Shown piece after piece: positions 8,028-17,877 of a stretch of DNA of 64,000 nt; position 1 is the stretch's first letter; each line of letters begins with the position of its first letter. This DNA is from Mycobacterium stomatepiae (GTDB taxonomy: Bacteria > Actinomycetota > Actinomycetes > Mycobacteriales > Mycobacteriaceae), in NCBI RefSeq assembly GCF_010731715.1, contig NZ_AP022587.1, forward strand, positions 4,712,001-4,776,000, written 5' to 3'. The translations under genes were made by a program, and so were the position numbers. The notes beneath the pieces were generated by a model. The model was not told where the DNA came from. It did not search any database and was given only the letters and a program-made list of their open reading frames with translations.

Positions 8028-8930
8028 TCAAACGACGTTGAAGGCGGCGTCGATGTGGCTGAGCAGTGCTTGGCGTACCGGCTTGGCTTCAGGAACGGGC
8101 AGCAGCGGGTAGACGTGAACTGCTCCGGGCTGCTCGTGGTAGGTGATCCGGCCGGTGCCGATGCTGTCGCGCAGCTGACGGCAGTCGGCGAGAAAGATGT
8201 CGCGGTCGCCGATGTAGAGGTCGATCGGTGGAAGGTTGTGCAGCGCGCCGAAAATGGGGCTGACCCGGTAATCGTCCGCCGGGAGGTGATCCGCCCAGAT
8301 GCGACCGCACTCGCGTAGGCCGGGAACCGCGAGCCAGGGGTCGCGCGTGGCGAGGCTCGGGATGGCGGGATTGGTCAGTGCGATGTCGAGCCAGGGACTG
8401 ATCAGGGTGAGCCCGAGCGGCGGGGTGGCTCCGGCGCTGATGGTCGCCTGGGTCGCGGCGAGCGCCAGACCCGCGCCGGAAGAGTCGCCGGCCAGATAGG
8501 TGGGCCCGTCATGCGCGACTCGGCCGATCACGGCCCCGACAAAGTCGATCGCGTCCTCGGCATGGTGCTGCGGCGCGAGTCCGTAGAGGGGGACGTGTAC
8601 AGGACGCCGGGTCGCGTCGGCGATCGCGCAGACGAGTTTCCAGTGCGCGGGCTGGATCTGATTGACGTAGGCGCCCCCGTGTATGTAGACCACCGACGGC
8701 CCCCGGGCAGGAATGGGCTCACTGTTCGCTGATTGCACTGTGTAGCAATCGAACCCGCCCAAGGTAGCACCGGCCAGATGGTAACGAGGCGACGTTGCGA
8801 GCCGAGAGGGCGGTTCCCCGCTTTTCTTGGGCCGGTTGAGATAAGCGCGGGCGCTCCGCTCAGTTGCGTAGGTGCGAGGTCGACGGACGAGTCGCCCGTA
8901 GGTAGCGATGGCACGCATCTGCCAGGACAT
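8028..8930 (-). CDS. Alpha/beta-hydrolase fold esterase (hormone-sensitive lipase family)
   Basis: A 300-residue hydrolase with the HSL-family oxyanion motif IHGGAY at about residue 86, nucleophile elbow GDSSGAG at about 150, acid in YIGDRDIF and catalytic His in AVHVYP near the C-terminus. I chose ATG 8930 (MSWQMRAIATYG), which overlaps the preceding FAD-oxidase stop by a few bases; a TTG at 8951 would add seven residues. It is cytoplasmic, with no signal peptide. In this island it may cleave an ester precursor of the aryl hydroxyacid, which is inference from context. Confidence 0.88.
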   Translation of the reverse strand: MSWQMRAIATYGRLVRRPRTYATERSARAYLNRPKKSGEPPSRLATSPRYHLAGATLGGFDCYTVQSANSEPIPARGPSVVYIHGGAYVNQIQPAHWKLVCAIADATRRPVHVPLYGLAPQHHAEDAIDFVGAVIGRVAHDGPTYLAGDSSGAGLALAATQATISAGATPPLGLTLISPWLDIALTNPAIPSLATRDPWLAVPGLRECGRIWADHLPADDYRVSPIFGALHNLPPIDLYIGDRDIFLADCRQLRDSIGTGRITYHEQPGAVHVYPLLPVPEAKPVRQALLSHIDAAFNVV

Positions 8931-8934
8931 CGGT

Positions 8935-10763
8935 CTACCGTGCGACCGCAATCTTGAAGACAGCGCGGGTGATCGTCCCGAATGCGTTTCTGCCGCCGAT
9001 GAATAGCCGTTTGGTGTCGTAGCCCGCGACGTCTTTCATGTTCTGGCCGCCGAAGCGGGCCGCGGCGGCGCCGTCGGGAAGGACAACCTCGACGCCGAGC
9101 AATCCGTGGCGGACTTCTCGACGTTCCTCGGCGGTCGCGTTGGCGATCAGTTCGCCGACAGTGCGATCGAGGCCCTCAGTGGGGATGGCCGGGCAGGTCA
9201 CGCCTTGTTCGTGGAGTGTGCGTGAGAGGTCGCCAAGGGTGACCGCGGCACCGACCACCAGATTCAAGTTGCCGGTGTTGACCTCAACCGTGGTGTCGTC
9301 GCCGTCGGCGTTCGTCGCGGAGGTCGGATGACCTTCGAGTGCCGCGCGCACGGCGGCTTCGAACGCGGGCAGCGCGGGCTCTTCGGGCGAGGGTTCGGGC
9401 AGCATGATGCCGGGGTTGAAGGTGTGCGCGGGATCGAAGACCTGCTTGAGGGCGCGTTGGGCGGCGATCTCGACCGGGGTGAAGCGTTTGGTCATGAATT
9501 GGATCTTCTCGGTGCCGACGCCGTGCTCGCCGGTGATGGTGCCGTCCAGCCTCAATGCCGCTTCGATGATTTCGTTGTTGGCGGCCTCCAAAGCCGCGGC
9601 CGCGTGTGGGTTCTCCTTGTCATAGAAGGTGGTCGGGTGTAGGTCCCCGTCTCCGGCATGTCCGGTCACGGCGATGAACAGCAGGGCGTCCGAGTGACGT
9701 TTGGCGGCGTCCTGGATTGCCTGCTGCATCTCCGGAATGTGTTGGCGTGGAACGGTGACGTCGCCGATGAAGAAGCCTTTGCCGCTGTGCACGACGGCGT
9801 CGGGGCGTGCAGGCGTCCGTACCAGAGCTTGGCGCGGGCGTCGTCGTCGTCGGCGCGGCGCACTTCGGTGGCGTGTTGTCGCAAGACCTTTTCGACGATC
9901 GCGGCGTCGCGGTCGACCTCGGCGGCGGTCCCGTCGACGTCGATGAGGACGATCGCGTCGGCGTCGGTGGGATATCCGGTGTCGGTGAACTGCTGCAGGC
10001 CGTTGATGCCGGCTCGGTCGAGCCATTCGACCGCCGCGGGCACAGTCCCGGTATGGATGATCGCGGAGATGGTTTCGGCCGCCGCCCGGGCGGTGCTGAA
10101 GCTGCCCATCAGGCTGCGAGTGACCGGCGCGATGGGGCGCAACGCGACGGTCGCCTCCGTGAGGATCGCGAGGGTACCTTCCGACCCGATCAGAATCCCG
10201 AGTAGATCCGGGCCGTCGTCGGCGGCGCTGAGGTTGATTACGGTGCCGTCAGCCAGAACTGCTTCGACGCTGAGGACGTGGTTGTAGGTGACGCCGTATT
10301 TGAGAGCGTGTGGCCCGCCGGCGTTTTCGATGATGTTGCCGCCGACGCTCGCCAGATGTGCCGATACCGGGTCGGGTGAGAAGACCAGCTTGTGTGGGGC
10401 GAGCTGCTGCTGCAGATCGAAATTGATGACACCGGGCTGGACGCGGGCGGTGCGGGATGTCGGGTTGATGTCGAGGACCTGGTTCAGCTGTGTCAGATCG
10501 ATCACCGCGCGGTCCGCGCCGGCCATGACTCCGGCACTGCAGTTCGATGCGCCGGCGCGGGTGACCAACGAAATGCCATGCTCGGCAGCGATTTTGACTG
10601 CGGCGACGACGTCGTCACGACTGCGCGGGCGCAACACCAGACCAGGCTGCTGGCCGAAACCCCAATAGTCTTTGCTGTTTTCGGCCAGCGTGGCCTTGTC
10701 GGTGGCCACTGTGTCGCTTCCCTGAAGGGCCGCGGTGAAAGCCGAAACGATCGTGTCATCCAC
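8935..10763 (-). CDS. FAD-linked oxidase (GlcD type with a fused GlcE-like module), frameshifted
   Basis: Two frames make one gene of about 609 codons. From GTG 10763 (AGGAAA upstream) the first frame gives a vanillyl-alcohol-oxidase-type FAD domain: GLVLRPRSRDDVVAAV, SVGGNIIENAGGPHALKYG and IGSEGTLAI. It loses sense after ARAKLWYGR near 9818. The other frame resumes with ARPDAVVHSGKGFF, AVTGHAGDGDLHP, the FAD-oxidase C-domain TGEHGVG, and NPG. One missing base explains this. After that domain a second, partial FAD-binding module follows (GGQNMKDVAGYDTKRLF), resembling glycolate oxidase subunit GlcE. Such enzymes oxidise 2-hydroxyacids; beside a benzoylformate-type decarboxylase, D-mandelate is the best guess. 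As written the gene is broken. Confidence 0.8.
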
Positions 10764-10773
10764 CAGCTGTTTC

Positions 10774-12387
10774 CTAGCTGCCGAAGCCTGCGGGCACGGG
10801 TGTCGTGCGGGCGTTGATCAGGGTGGGCCGGTTGCGGTCGGCGATGCCGGCTTTGACGAGCTCGAATACCTCGTCGGAGCTGTGTGCTTCGTGGGCGTCG
10901 ACGCCGTAACTGGCGGCAGTTCCCACGATGTCGAGCCCGGGGATGTCGAGTCCGGGGACGTTCGGGGTCTTTTCCCACACGCCGAACTCTTTGACCACGC
11001 CGTATTCGGCGTTGGACGCCACAACAATGGTGAGGGGGATGTTGTAGTGTGCGGCGCTCCACAGGGCGGTGATCGCGTAGTGGATGGAGCCGTCGCCCAT
11101 CAAGGACACGACCGGACGGTCGGGAGCCGCGATTTGAGCACCGACGGATGCCGGTAGCCCCCAGCCGAGTCCGCCGCCGGCGGCCGACAGATGTGACCGC
11201 GGATTGCCCGGACGGATGCTTTCGGTCATGGTGATCTCGTTGCTGCCTGCTTCGCTGACCCACAGGGTGTCCGCGGGTGCGGCGTGAGCGACAGCGGTCC
11301 ACAGATCCGCGGGCTTCAGCGGCACCTGCTCCGACACCCGCTCGGGGACCGCGGCGCGTGGCTCGGGCGCGGAGCGCTGAGTGCGATTCACTGTCGCCGC
11401 TAAAGCCTTTGTCGCGGTGCGAATATCGGCGACGATTGCGTCGCCGACGGGGGCGCGGGCGGCCTCGTCGGGATCGTTGGAGATCTGGATCAAGCGAGCG
11501 CCCTCGGGCAGGTAGGGCCCCGGCACCAACGGGTAGTAGCGGAAGACCGGCGTCCCGATGGTGAGGATCAGGTCGTGGCCGGCGAGGAGGCCGGAGATCC
11601 ATCCCGCCCCCGGAGGCAGGGCGCCGTGGTAGAGCCGGTGATTTTCCGGGAACCCGCTCCAACCGGTCAAAGGTGCAGTGTAGACGGGTGATTCGGTGCG
11701 CTCGGCCAACTCGATCACCGCGTCGTAGGCGTCGTAGCGGTCGATGTCGCCACCCACCACGATCACCGGCGACGAGGCGGCGTCGAGTTGTGCGCCGACT
11801 TGCTCGGCCAGCTCGGTCGGAAAGCCCGTTGCGTGGGTCACGGTGCGATCGCGCACCACCGAGATATCGGCGAGCTGGTCGTCGGTCAGTTCGATCGGCA
11901 TGTCGTCCATCGGCAGCGAGACGAACACCGGGCCCATCGGCGGGGTGGTGGCCAGGTGGATGGCCCGGGCGAGCACCGCCGGGGACTCACTGGCGGTCGC
12001 CGGCTCTGCAGCCCACTTTACGAACGGTTTTGGCGCCGTGGTCGGTTCGTGATTGGTCAGCAGGCAGTACTGGTTTTGCATGTTGCGGCGCTGATTGCCC
12101 GCGGTAATGACCAGCGGCGTCTTGTTGACGTAGGCGTTGTAGATCTGGCCCTGCGCGTTACCCATGCCAGGTGCGGTGTGCAGATTGACCAGGGCGGGAC
12201 GGCGGGTGATTTGCGCGTAGGCGTCGGCCATGCCGACCGGGATCATCTCCTGCAAGCCAAGGAAGTAGCGAAAGTCGTTGGGAAAGTCCTGCAGCAGTGC
12301 CAATTCCGACGAGCCGGGGTTACCGAACCAGGTGGTCAAATTGTGTGATCGGAACAGGTCGAGGATGGCGTCGCGCACTGTGGTCAT
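10774..12387 (-). CDS. mdlC: Benzoylformate decarboxylase-like thiamine-diphosphate enzyme
   Basis: A 537-residue enzyme of the pyruvate-decarboxylase superfamily. It opens with FGNPGSSELALLQDFP, the characteristic benzoylformate decarboxylase start, then LGLQE (cofactor-activating Glu near 47) and NLHTAPGMGNA (active-site His near 70). The cofactor motif LMGDGSIHYA...ASN is near residues 427-455. Benzoylformate decarboxylase turns phenylglyoxylate into an aldehyde plus CO2. The frameshifted hydroxyacid oxidase begins 11 nt downstream, so mandelate to benzoylformate to benzaldehyde is the expected route. Related oxalyl- and phenylpyruvate-type decarboxylases are possible alternatives; the substrate needs testing. 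Confidence 0.85.
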   Translation of the reverse strand: MTTVRDAILDLFRSHNLTTWFGNPGSSELALLQDFPNDFRYFLGLQEMIPVGMADAYAQITRRPALVNLHTAPGMGNAQGQIYNAYVNKTPLVITAGNQRRNMQNQYCLLTNHEPTTAPKPFVKWAAEPATASESPAVLARAIHLATTPPMGPVFVSLPMDDMPIELTDDQLADISVVRDRTVTHATGFPTELAEQVGAQLDAASSPVIVVGGDIDRYDAYDAVIELAERTESPVYTAPLTGWSGFPENHRLYHGALPPGAGWISGLLAGHDLILTIGTPVFRYYPLVPGPYLPEGARLIQISNDPDEAARAPVGDAIVADIRTATKALAATVNRTQRSAPEPRAAVPERVSEQVPLKPADLWTAVAHAAPADTLWVSEAGSNEITMTESIRPGNPRSHLSAAGGGLGWGLPASVGAQIAAPDRPVVSLMGDGSIHYAITALWSAAHYNIPLTIVVASNAEYGVVKEFGVWEKTPNVPGLDIPGLDIVGTAASYGVDAHEAHSSDEVFELVKAGIADRNRPTLINARTTPVPAGFGS

Positions 12388-12424
12388 GGGTGGCCGTTGC
12401 TTTCGTACGAAGGTGTGAAAGAGG

Positions 12425-13252
12425 TCAATCGAGTTCCCCGGACACGGGGTTCAGCGCCCAGCTCAAGGCGAAGTCGGCGACTTCTTCCCATCCCGGTGCG
12501 CCGCAGGTGAAGTGGTCTCGCTCAGGGAAGAGCTTGTAGGCGGTGATCGCGGCCGAGTGTTTGGCGTTTTTCGTGTAATTCTCGTGCTGCACAGCGGGCG
12601 GCAGGATGTGGTCGTGGCCGCCGGCGATGAACAGCAGCGGCGCGCGATCGTCGTTGGCAAAGTTGTAGGTGGTGGCCGCGTGGGGCGTGACGTTGGCCAG
12701 GCCGCCCTGGAACAAGATCCGCGCCGGGACCGGAACCGTGTACCGCTCGTAGGCGCTCGCGGAGTCGGCTTCGGTGAGTGTGTTGGTGAACGCGTAATGG
12801 AATTGCTCGGCTGTTATGGGCACCGCGCGGTGCAGGTTGGCAGGATTCTTCAATACCGGAAATGTAGCCCGGACCTCCGATAACGGCAGCGCTTTAATGC
12901 CTTTGACGGCAGCACCGTCGATCGACACGCCGGCCTGCCCATAGCCGGCGTCGAGTAGGAGCTGGACGAACGTACCGCCGAAGGAATGGCCCATCAGTAT
13001 TGGCGGCTCGGCGAGTTCTTCGATGATCTCGGCGAGATGATCGAACACCTCCCGCACCCCAAGGTCGGCCAAGGGTTGGGGGTTCTCGCGCAGCGCGGCG
13101 ACTCCGGCCGGCCCCGGGGCTACGCCGGGGTAGCCCGGTGTCAGGACGGAGAAGCCGCGAGCGCGGTAATGGGCGACCCAGTCCTCCCAGGCGAACGGCG
13201 TCATCCATAGGCCGTGGACCAAAACGATGGTCTGCTCAGGGGCGGCGTTCAT
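12425..13252 (-). CDS. Alpha/beta hydrolase
   Basis: A 275-residue cytoplasmic hydrolase: VLVHGLWMTPFAWED at the N-terminus (oxyanion region), nucleophile elbow GHSFGG at about residue 98, acid in IAGGHDHILPP near 220 and His in PERDHFTC near 256. It is the first gene of the leftward island operon, 37 nt before the decarboxylase gene, and starts divergently from the PucR-type regulator. The function in the pathway is not clear from sequence; hydrolysis of an ester or amide precursor is possible. Confidence 0.85.
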   Translation of the reverse strand: MNAAPEQTIVLVHGLWMTPFAWEDWVAHYRARGFSVLTPGYPGVAPGPAGVAALRENPQPLADLGVREVFDHLAEIIEELAEPPILMGHSFGGTFVQLLLDAGYGQAGVSIDGAAVKGIKALPLSEVRATFPVLKNPANLHRAVPITAEQFHYAFTNTLTEADSASAYERYTVPVPARILFQGGLANVTPHAATTYNFANDDRAPLLFIAGGHDHILPPAVQHENYTKNAKHSAAITAYKLFPERDHFTCGAPGWEEVADFALSWALNPVSGELD

Positions 13253-13364
13253 GACATGAATCGTGGTCGCCGCGAGTGGGCTTCACAATGAACGGCAGCC
13301 CAAAGTCGCGATCTCTAACCTTGTGCCCCGGCACAGCGACGTGCGGCGCTTTACGATTCGATAC

Positions 13365-14552
13365 ATGTTGAAGCAGCGACCGCCAACAGTGCTCGTCGAT
13401 CGCGTGCGGCAACAGTCAGACGAGATCGTGACGAAGGTGCTCACTCAGCTTGCTACTGAAGTCCCGGACTTCCTGCCCAGCGGTGACGACGGCGTCGAAT
13501 CTGTCCGCGAGAACATCGCCGACTACCTCGCAGAAATGCTCGACTGGATTGATCTCGGCGCCGATCCTGGCCATTGGAATCTCGACACCGCACACCGAAT
13601 GCGTCACCGCGCCGGCCAGGGCCTGACACTGTCGAATCTATTGCACGCCTACCGCCTCGGCGGGGCGGCTATCTGGGATGAGCTCGCACGTCTGGCGGAC
13701 ACAAACGAAGTCGATAAGGAAGCCCTCATTGCGGCGACACCGTCCATCTTCGCCTGGATGAACACCAATTCGCTTCGCGCACATGCTGTTTTCCGCGAAA
13801 TCGACATCCGCGACGCGCGGCGCAACGAGCAAGTTCGCGCGGCCTTGCTTGACACGGTGCTGTTCAACGAGTCCAGCATCGGAGCGCCGTTCTGGGACGC
13901 GGTCGCCGCCCTCGGCCTCCCACGGACAGGTCAGTTCACGATCATCGCGGCCACCAGTGCAGAGCTTTCAGCCCAGCAGTCGCCCCCTGATATTGAAACG
14001 CTGATCTCGGCGCACTCGGCTGTTTACGACTCGTGGTTTCGCCTTGCGTCGCATGCGCAGTTGGGGGTCGTATCGCTTCGACCGAACCGCTCCGACGCAC
14101 TCGACGGCATTGCCAGCAACATCTGCGCCGACATCGCCGTCACGATCGGCCTCAGCAGCCCCTTCACCGACATCGCTGACTGCTCTAAAGCCCGGGCTCA
14201 AGCGCAAGTCGCCGCGTCCGCTTCCTCGGCCGGTCGCCCGACTATTCGTTACGACCGCGACGTCATGGCGGTGTTGCTCGCCAGCTCGCCAGACGCCGCC
14301 GCATCGGTTGTCAGAGCCACGCTGGGCCCGGTACTCGAGTTGCCGATTGAACGGCGCGAACCCATCCTCACCACGGTGTACACCTGGCTACAGCGCGGTC
14401 AGTCCGTCTCGGCGACCGCCGACGAGCTGCACTGTCACCGCAACACCATCAACTACCGGTTGCGCCGATTCGCCGAACTCACCGGGCGACCGCTGGCCGA
14501 CAATTTTTGGCTGGCTCAAGTCGCACTGGCGCTGGAAGCTGCACGCACTTAG
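13365..14552 (+). CDS. PucR/CdaR-type transcriptional regulator
   Basis: A regulator of 395 residues from ATG 13365. The frame is open back to a GTG at 13263, so the start is uncertain. The N-terminal half is helical, resembling the RsbT co-antagonist/GAF-like sensing domain of actinobacterial PucR proteins. The middle has the degenerate GGDEF-like region (IGLSSPFTDIADCSKARAQA). The C-terminus is the PucR helix-turn-helix: TVYTWLQRGQSVSATADEL, HCHRNTINYRLRRFAELTG. It is divergent from the hydrolase-decarboxylase-oxidase-esterase-P450 operon and is the likely local activator, with the aromatic acid as probable effector (inferred). Confidence 0.88.
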   Translation: MLKQRPPTVLVDRVRQQSDEIVTKVLTQLATEVPDFLPSGDDGVESVRENIADYLAEMLDWIDLGADPGHWNLDTAHRMRHRAGQGLTLSNLLHAYRLGGAAIWDELARLADTNEVDKEALIAATPSIFAWMNTNSLRAHAVFREIDIRDARRNEQVRAALLDTVLFNESSIGAPFWDAVAALGLPRTGQFTIIAATSAELSAQQSPPDIETLISAHSAVYDSWFRLASHAQLGVVSLRPNRSDALDGIASNICADIAVTIGLSSPFTDIADCSKARAQAQVAASASSAGRPTIRYDRDVMAVLLASSPDAAASVVRATLGPVLELPIERREPILTTVYTWLQRGQSVSATADELHCHRNTINYRLRRFAELTGRPLADNFWLAQVALALEAART

Positions 14553-15233
14553 AAGGAAACCGCGCGCGATCTGCACGACGCCTGCTCCCAAAGCGCCAAG
14601 CGCTCTGAAAATTGTTCGGGCAGCTCCACGCCCATTGACGTAGTTTCCACACCCAGCCAGTCCCCGCCACAAGCGTACGGCTGGGCCTGGTCAAAAAGTG
14701 GTGCCGCCGAGCCACCACCTCAGGGCTGGTGACCGCAGCCCCAGGCCATCCGTTGCCGACAGTTCCGCATCAACGCCGTCATCGACGGCACCGCGGACAC
14801 TTTTGGGACATATATCAAACCCGTTGGTGCCAGCCGGAACACGGCCTACGCCGCGACCGCCGTCCGACCGGCCGCTGTCGCTCTCGGGCCCTGCGGCATT
14901 GGCGGTCCCGGGCACTCGCGGTCTACCGGCGTCCGCGACTCCGGTCGTGTTCCGGCTGGCCGTTAGGGTTGTGGTCGGTCCAACAGTGGGTCGCTCCGCT
15001 GGCGTCCTCGTTGGACGCGCCGTCGACCCCGTGATGTTGGGCATCGGGCAGCTGCTCCCCGGGAGCCCAACGCGCGCATCACTGAGTGACGGGTGGTGAG
15101 GGGTTCCCTGTCGGGAGTGCGATCACCGTGTCCGGTTTGTGTCCGATCGTCGGACGAGCAGCCTGCGTCAGACGCGCTCAGCGCGCCGCATTCGGCGCAT
15201 GAACGGCGTTAAACCGCAGGTCAGTGGCTATCC
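14553..15233. other. Gene-poor right end of the tRNA-Phe island
   Basis: About 680 bases with no gene I can support. Open frames exist on both strands around 14.7-15.1 kb, but their translations are compositionally biased mirror images without family motifs or good starts. No intact recombinase gene is present here. Confidence 0.5.
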
Positions 15234-15286
15234 CGTCCGCCTGAAAAGCGGAAGGTCGCCGGTCCAATCCCGGCCCTGGCCACCAG
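15234..15286 (+). repeat. attR: duplicated 3' part of tRNA-Phe (53-bp repeat, copy 2)
   Basis: Same orientation as the tRNA and 51/53 identical to 6431-6483, from the anticodon arm to one base past CCA. The 5' half of a tRNA is absent, so this is not a gene. It defines the right border of an island of about 8.8 kb. The two T-loop differences imply that the repeat has drifted or came from a related tRNA. Confidence 0.9.
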
Positions 15287-15981
15287 GGTATTGACCCCAC
15301 TCCAGCCTTTACCCTCCGCGCTCTTGACGAGCCAACTAGAGCGCCTTCTCAATCGCCCCTTTGGACGCCTGCTCAACGCGATCGGACGCGGTAGCTAGTC
15401 CACCGGGTGAGCTAGCGGCGGACCCGCAATCAGGCTCACAAAAGCTGATTCCCGGCATCAGGGTTGACCTCCCTACGACCCTGTCGACTTATCGATCTCT
15501 GCGCAATGTCCGATGTTGGACAAACCTGAAGAGCATCTACTGTATCGCCTTGGGTCGCAACGCGATACGTCCACCTTGCGATGGACTTAATGGCCACACA
15601 GAAAGAAACCGATTATGAGCACAACAACTCTTGTGCTCGTTGCAACCACAGCCTGCACCTTCGGGTAGCTGATTCCCTTGAAGAGGGATCGCGCGGGTGG
15701 GCGCCAACTGCGGTTCCTCGAGGGGCGGTCTTGTTCCGGAACTAGTTTCGCCGTTGCCGGCAATGCTGGAGGCACTGTGGTGGATGCCGTGGTCTTTCAT
15801 TGATGAGATTTTCGCCAAGCTGATGGCGGTTATCCCGCTGTGTCCGAATCTGCACTGGCTTTTACGACACCGGATTTGAACGCTGAGATTCCGCATGGGC
15901 TTTCGTGGATATAGTTGATCGCGCCGCAGAAGCAACTTATCGGATGTACACGACGTTTCGGCGAGGCCCTGCGCGGTGCGG
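15287..15981. other. Intergenic stretch right of attR
   Basis: About 700 bases with no supported gene. Short frames near 15.59 kb (for example one starting MSTTTLVLVATTACTFG, which stops at once) show no ribosome site with conserved context. Base composition is visibly less GC-rich than in the core regions. Confidence 0.4.
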
Positions 15982-17873
15982 TTACGGCTTAAATGCAGCT
16001 TCCTGGATTGCTTGAACAAGCGTGAGCAAGTCTCTTAGCTGGCTGTCATTACGCCTCGTGTGCACTCGCCCGTCCGTCTGATGAAGCATCGAGGCGCTCG
16101 CTTCAAGGAAGTGCGCGAGCGTGATGTTCACATACCCACCGTCGACGGGGATCCGGAGGAAGGCTGTGTCGCGAAGAGGCAGCTCGTCGACTGGGATTGC
16201 GTCCGAAAGCATTTCAAGCAGATTGACCGAATCTGTGGGCGACACGGCATCGGGAGGGCCGATCCAGAATTCGGGAGTTTCGCTGTCGCTCTCCCATACC
16301 AGCAGGCCGCAATCAGCCGGAAGATCGGTAGCCTGCGCTTCTAGCCGCACGTTCGCTCCGCAGGACGCGCTGACGAGGGCGAACCACAACAATAAAAGGC
16401 CGTTGCCAACGACGTTGACAACCTGGTCTTCACGGTTATGTCCCGACATCGCGCTCGCGAAAAGCCGCGCCAACTCGTAGAGGCCGGGGCCGGATATGTT
16501 CTGCCCCGCGATAGTGAAGGGCAATTCTGAGACGTGCTGGATGGCTGACCAGAACCCGGCAACGGTTCGGATGCCCACTGATTCGCGTGAAAACGCTGCA
16601 TTCGATGCCCGGCCGCCGACATGGGCACACCGCGAATCAGCTCCTGTTCTTCGAGGAACTGCAGCCAGTCTCGTACTGGCAGCCCGGAATCAAACGCCGC
16701 CGATATCTGCTCGGTCGTCTGGCCGACCAGTGCGAGCAAATATGCTGACAGGGTTGAGTCCTGCACATCAACGGCTTCATCCGGCAGTCTGTCCTCGTAC
16801 ACCGGATGACGGCCGAGCAGGTGGGCCACGCTCTTGCCATGCAGGTTCGGGTTCACCCGCCATTGACCTCTCGAAATGCTAAGGCTGAAAAGTGGATTCA
16901 CCGCGTATCGAGTTGACTCCGCCCGCAGGTGGGAAGGTGTTTCCGGAGGCGGACGATGTCTGGGTATCAGCGCGAGGACACCGTTGTAATCCGAAGTCTC
17001 ACAGTCATCAACGAGAACCGCGGTTGACGGGCCGTTGAAGAGAGTGCACTCACTGAAAACCCACCCGTCGGCGTCGCGCACCCCGCCGGCGGCGGACAGC
17101 CACGAATGGTATTGGCGGCCATGCAGATGGCGGCCACCTCTTTCGAAGAACGGGTCGGGCTCGCTGTTGCTGAGGTGCACGTGGGGGAACACCGCAGCAC
17201 CGCGGCGTTTGGTCACCCGAAGTGCTTCGGCACCAAAATGGGGCCAGGGGAAGCGATGGACACTATCTGCGGCGTGTAACAGCGTCATCGATTCGTCACG
17301 AAACGGCCAGGGCTCACCCGGATTCACAAAGCACACATCGAGATTCGTGGCGCGATCGGAGAGCAGGTAGCGGAAACCTCGATACCCCATGACACTGCTG
17401 TTGCCCTCCCACAACGACAGCACTCGCTGCCGGGGAAAACGTGCGGCAAGATACTCACCACTCCAGCCGGTTCGACACCACACGTCCAATATGAGATCGC
17501 CCGGATGGAGTAGGGGCTCAACGTGGGGGAGCAGTGGTTCAAGCGCGCGGGTGGATTCGTTGAACGGGTGAAACGCGGCATAGGATTCGAGGACTCCTCG
17601 CTTCCAACGTACGGACTGGTACTGCTCGAAGTCGGTAGCTGAGCCGAGCAGTGATCGAGCAAGCCGGCGCAAAGCCATCAGATCAGGTATTTGGCCAGAT
17701 GGCAGTGGTTCGGTGAAGAACCCGAATCCCTCCAGGACCGGAATGCCCAATCCGCACTCCGAGCAGCTCAGGCTGCCCCAGACCAGGTTCGGTCCGCCGT
17801 TGACCAACACGTTTGGGTCTAGTCCACCCAGACAGGCCGGGCAGCACAGGATTTCGAGCAGCGACTCATGCAT
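15982..17873 (-). CDS. Trm112-like/SAM-methyltransferase-like protein of the Dlt-like operon, probable frameshift
   Basis: From ATG 17873 (MHESLLEILCCPACLGG) the protein begins with a Trm112-type zinc-binding module, C-C-P-A-C and later C-S-E-C. A class I methyltransferase-like domain follows near residues 125-245 (LDVWCRTGWSGEYLA, PFRDESMTLLHAADS). The SAM loop is degenerate (W-C-R instead of G-C-G), so catalysis is doubtful. Next comes a small winged-helix-like segment, LLALVGQTTEQISAAF...LQFLEEQELI. Near 16580-16630 sense passes to another frame, which continues as VGIRTVAGFWSAIQHVSEL to a TAA at 15982. This is either one gene of about 630 codons with a single-base lesion or two overlapping genes. 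I do not recognise the C-terminal part. Only 4 nt separate it from the microprotein gene. Confidence 0.6.
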
Positions 17874-17877
17874 CTCA

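Noticed and set aside
14691..15099. Overlapping ORFs on both strands inside the island end
   Set aside because: Both are compositionally biased and without a domain or supported start; neither looks like an integrase.
15594..15760. Short peptides that could be RiPP precursors beside the methyltransferase-like gene
   Set aside because: They stop early, lack a ribosome site and a leader/core pattern, and no maturation enzyme is recognisable.
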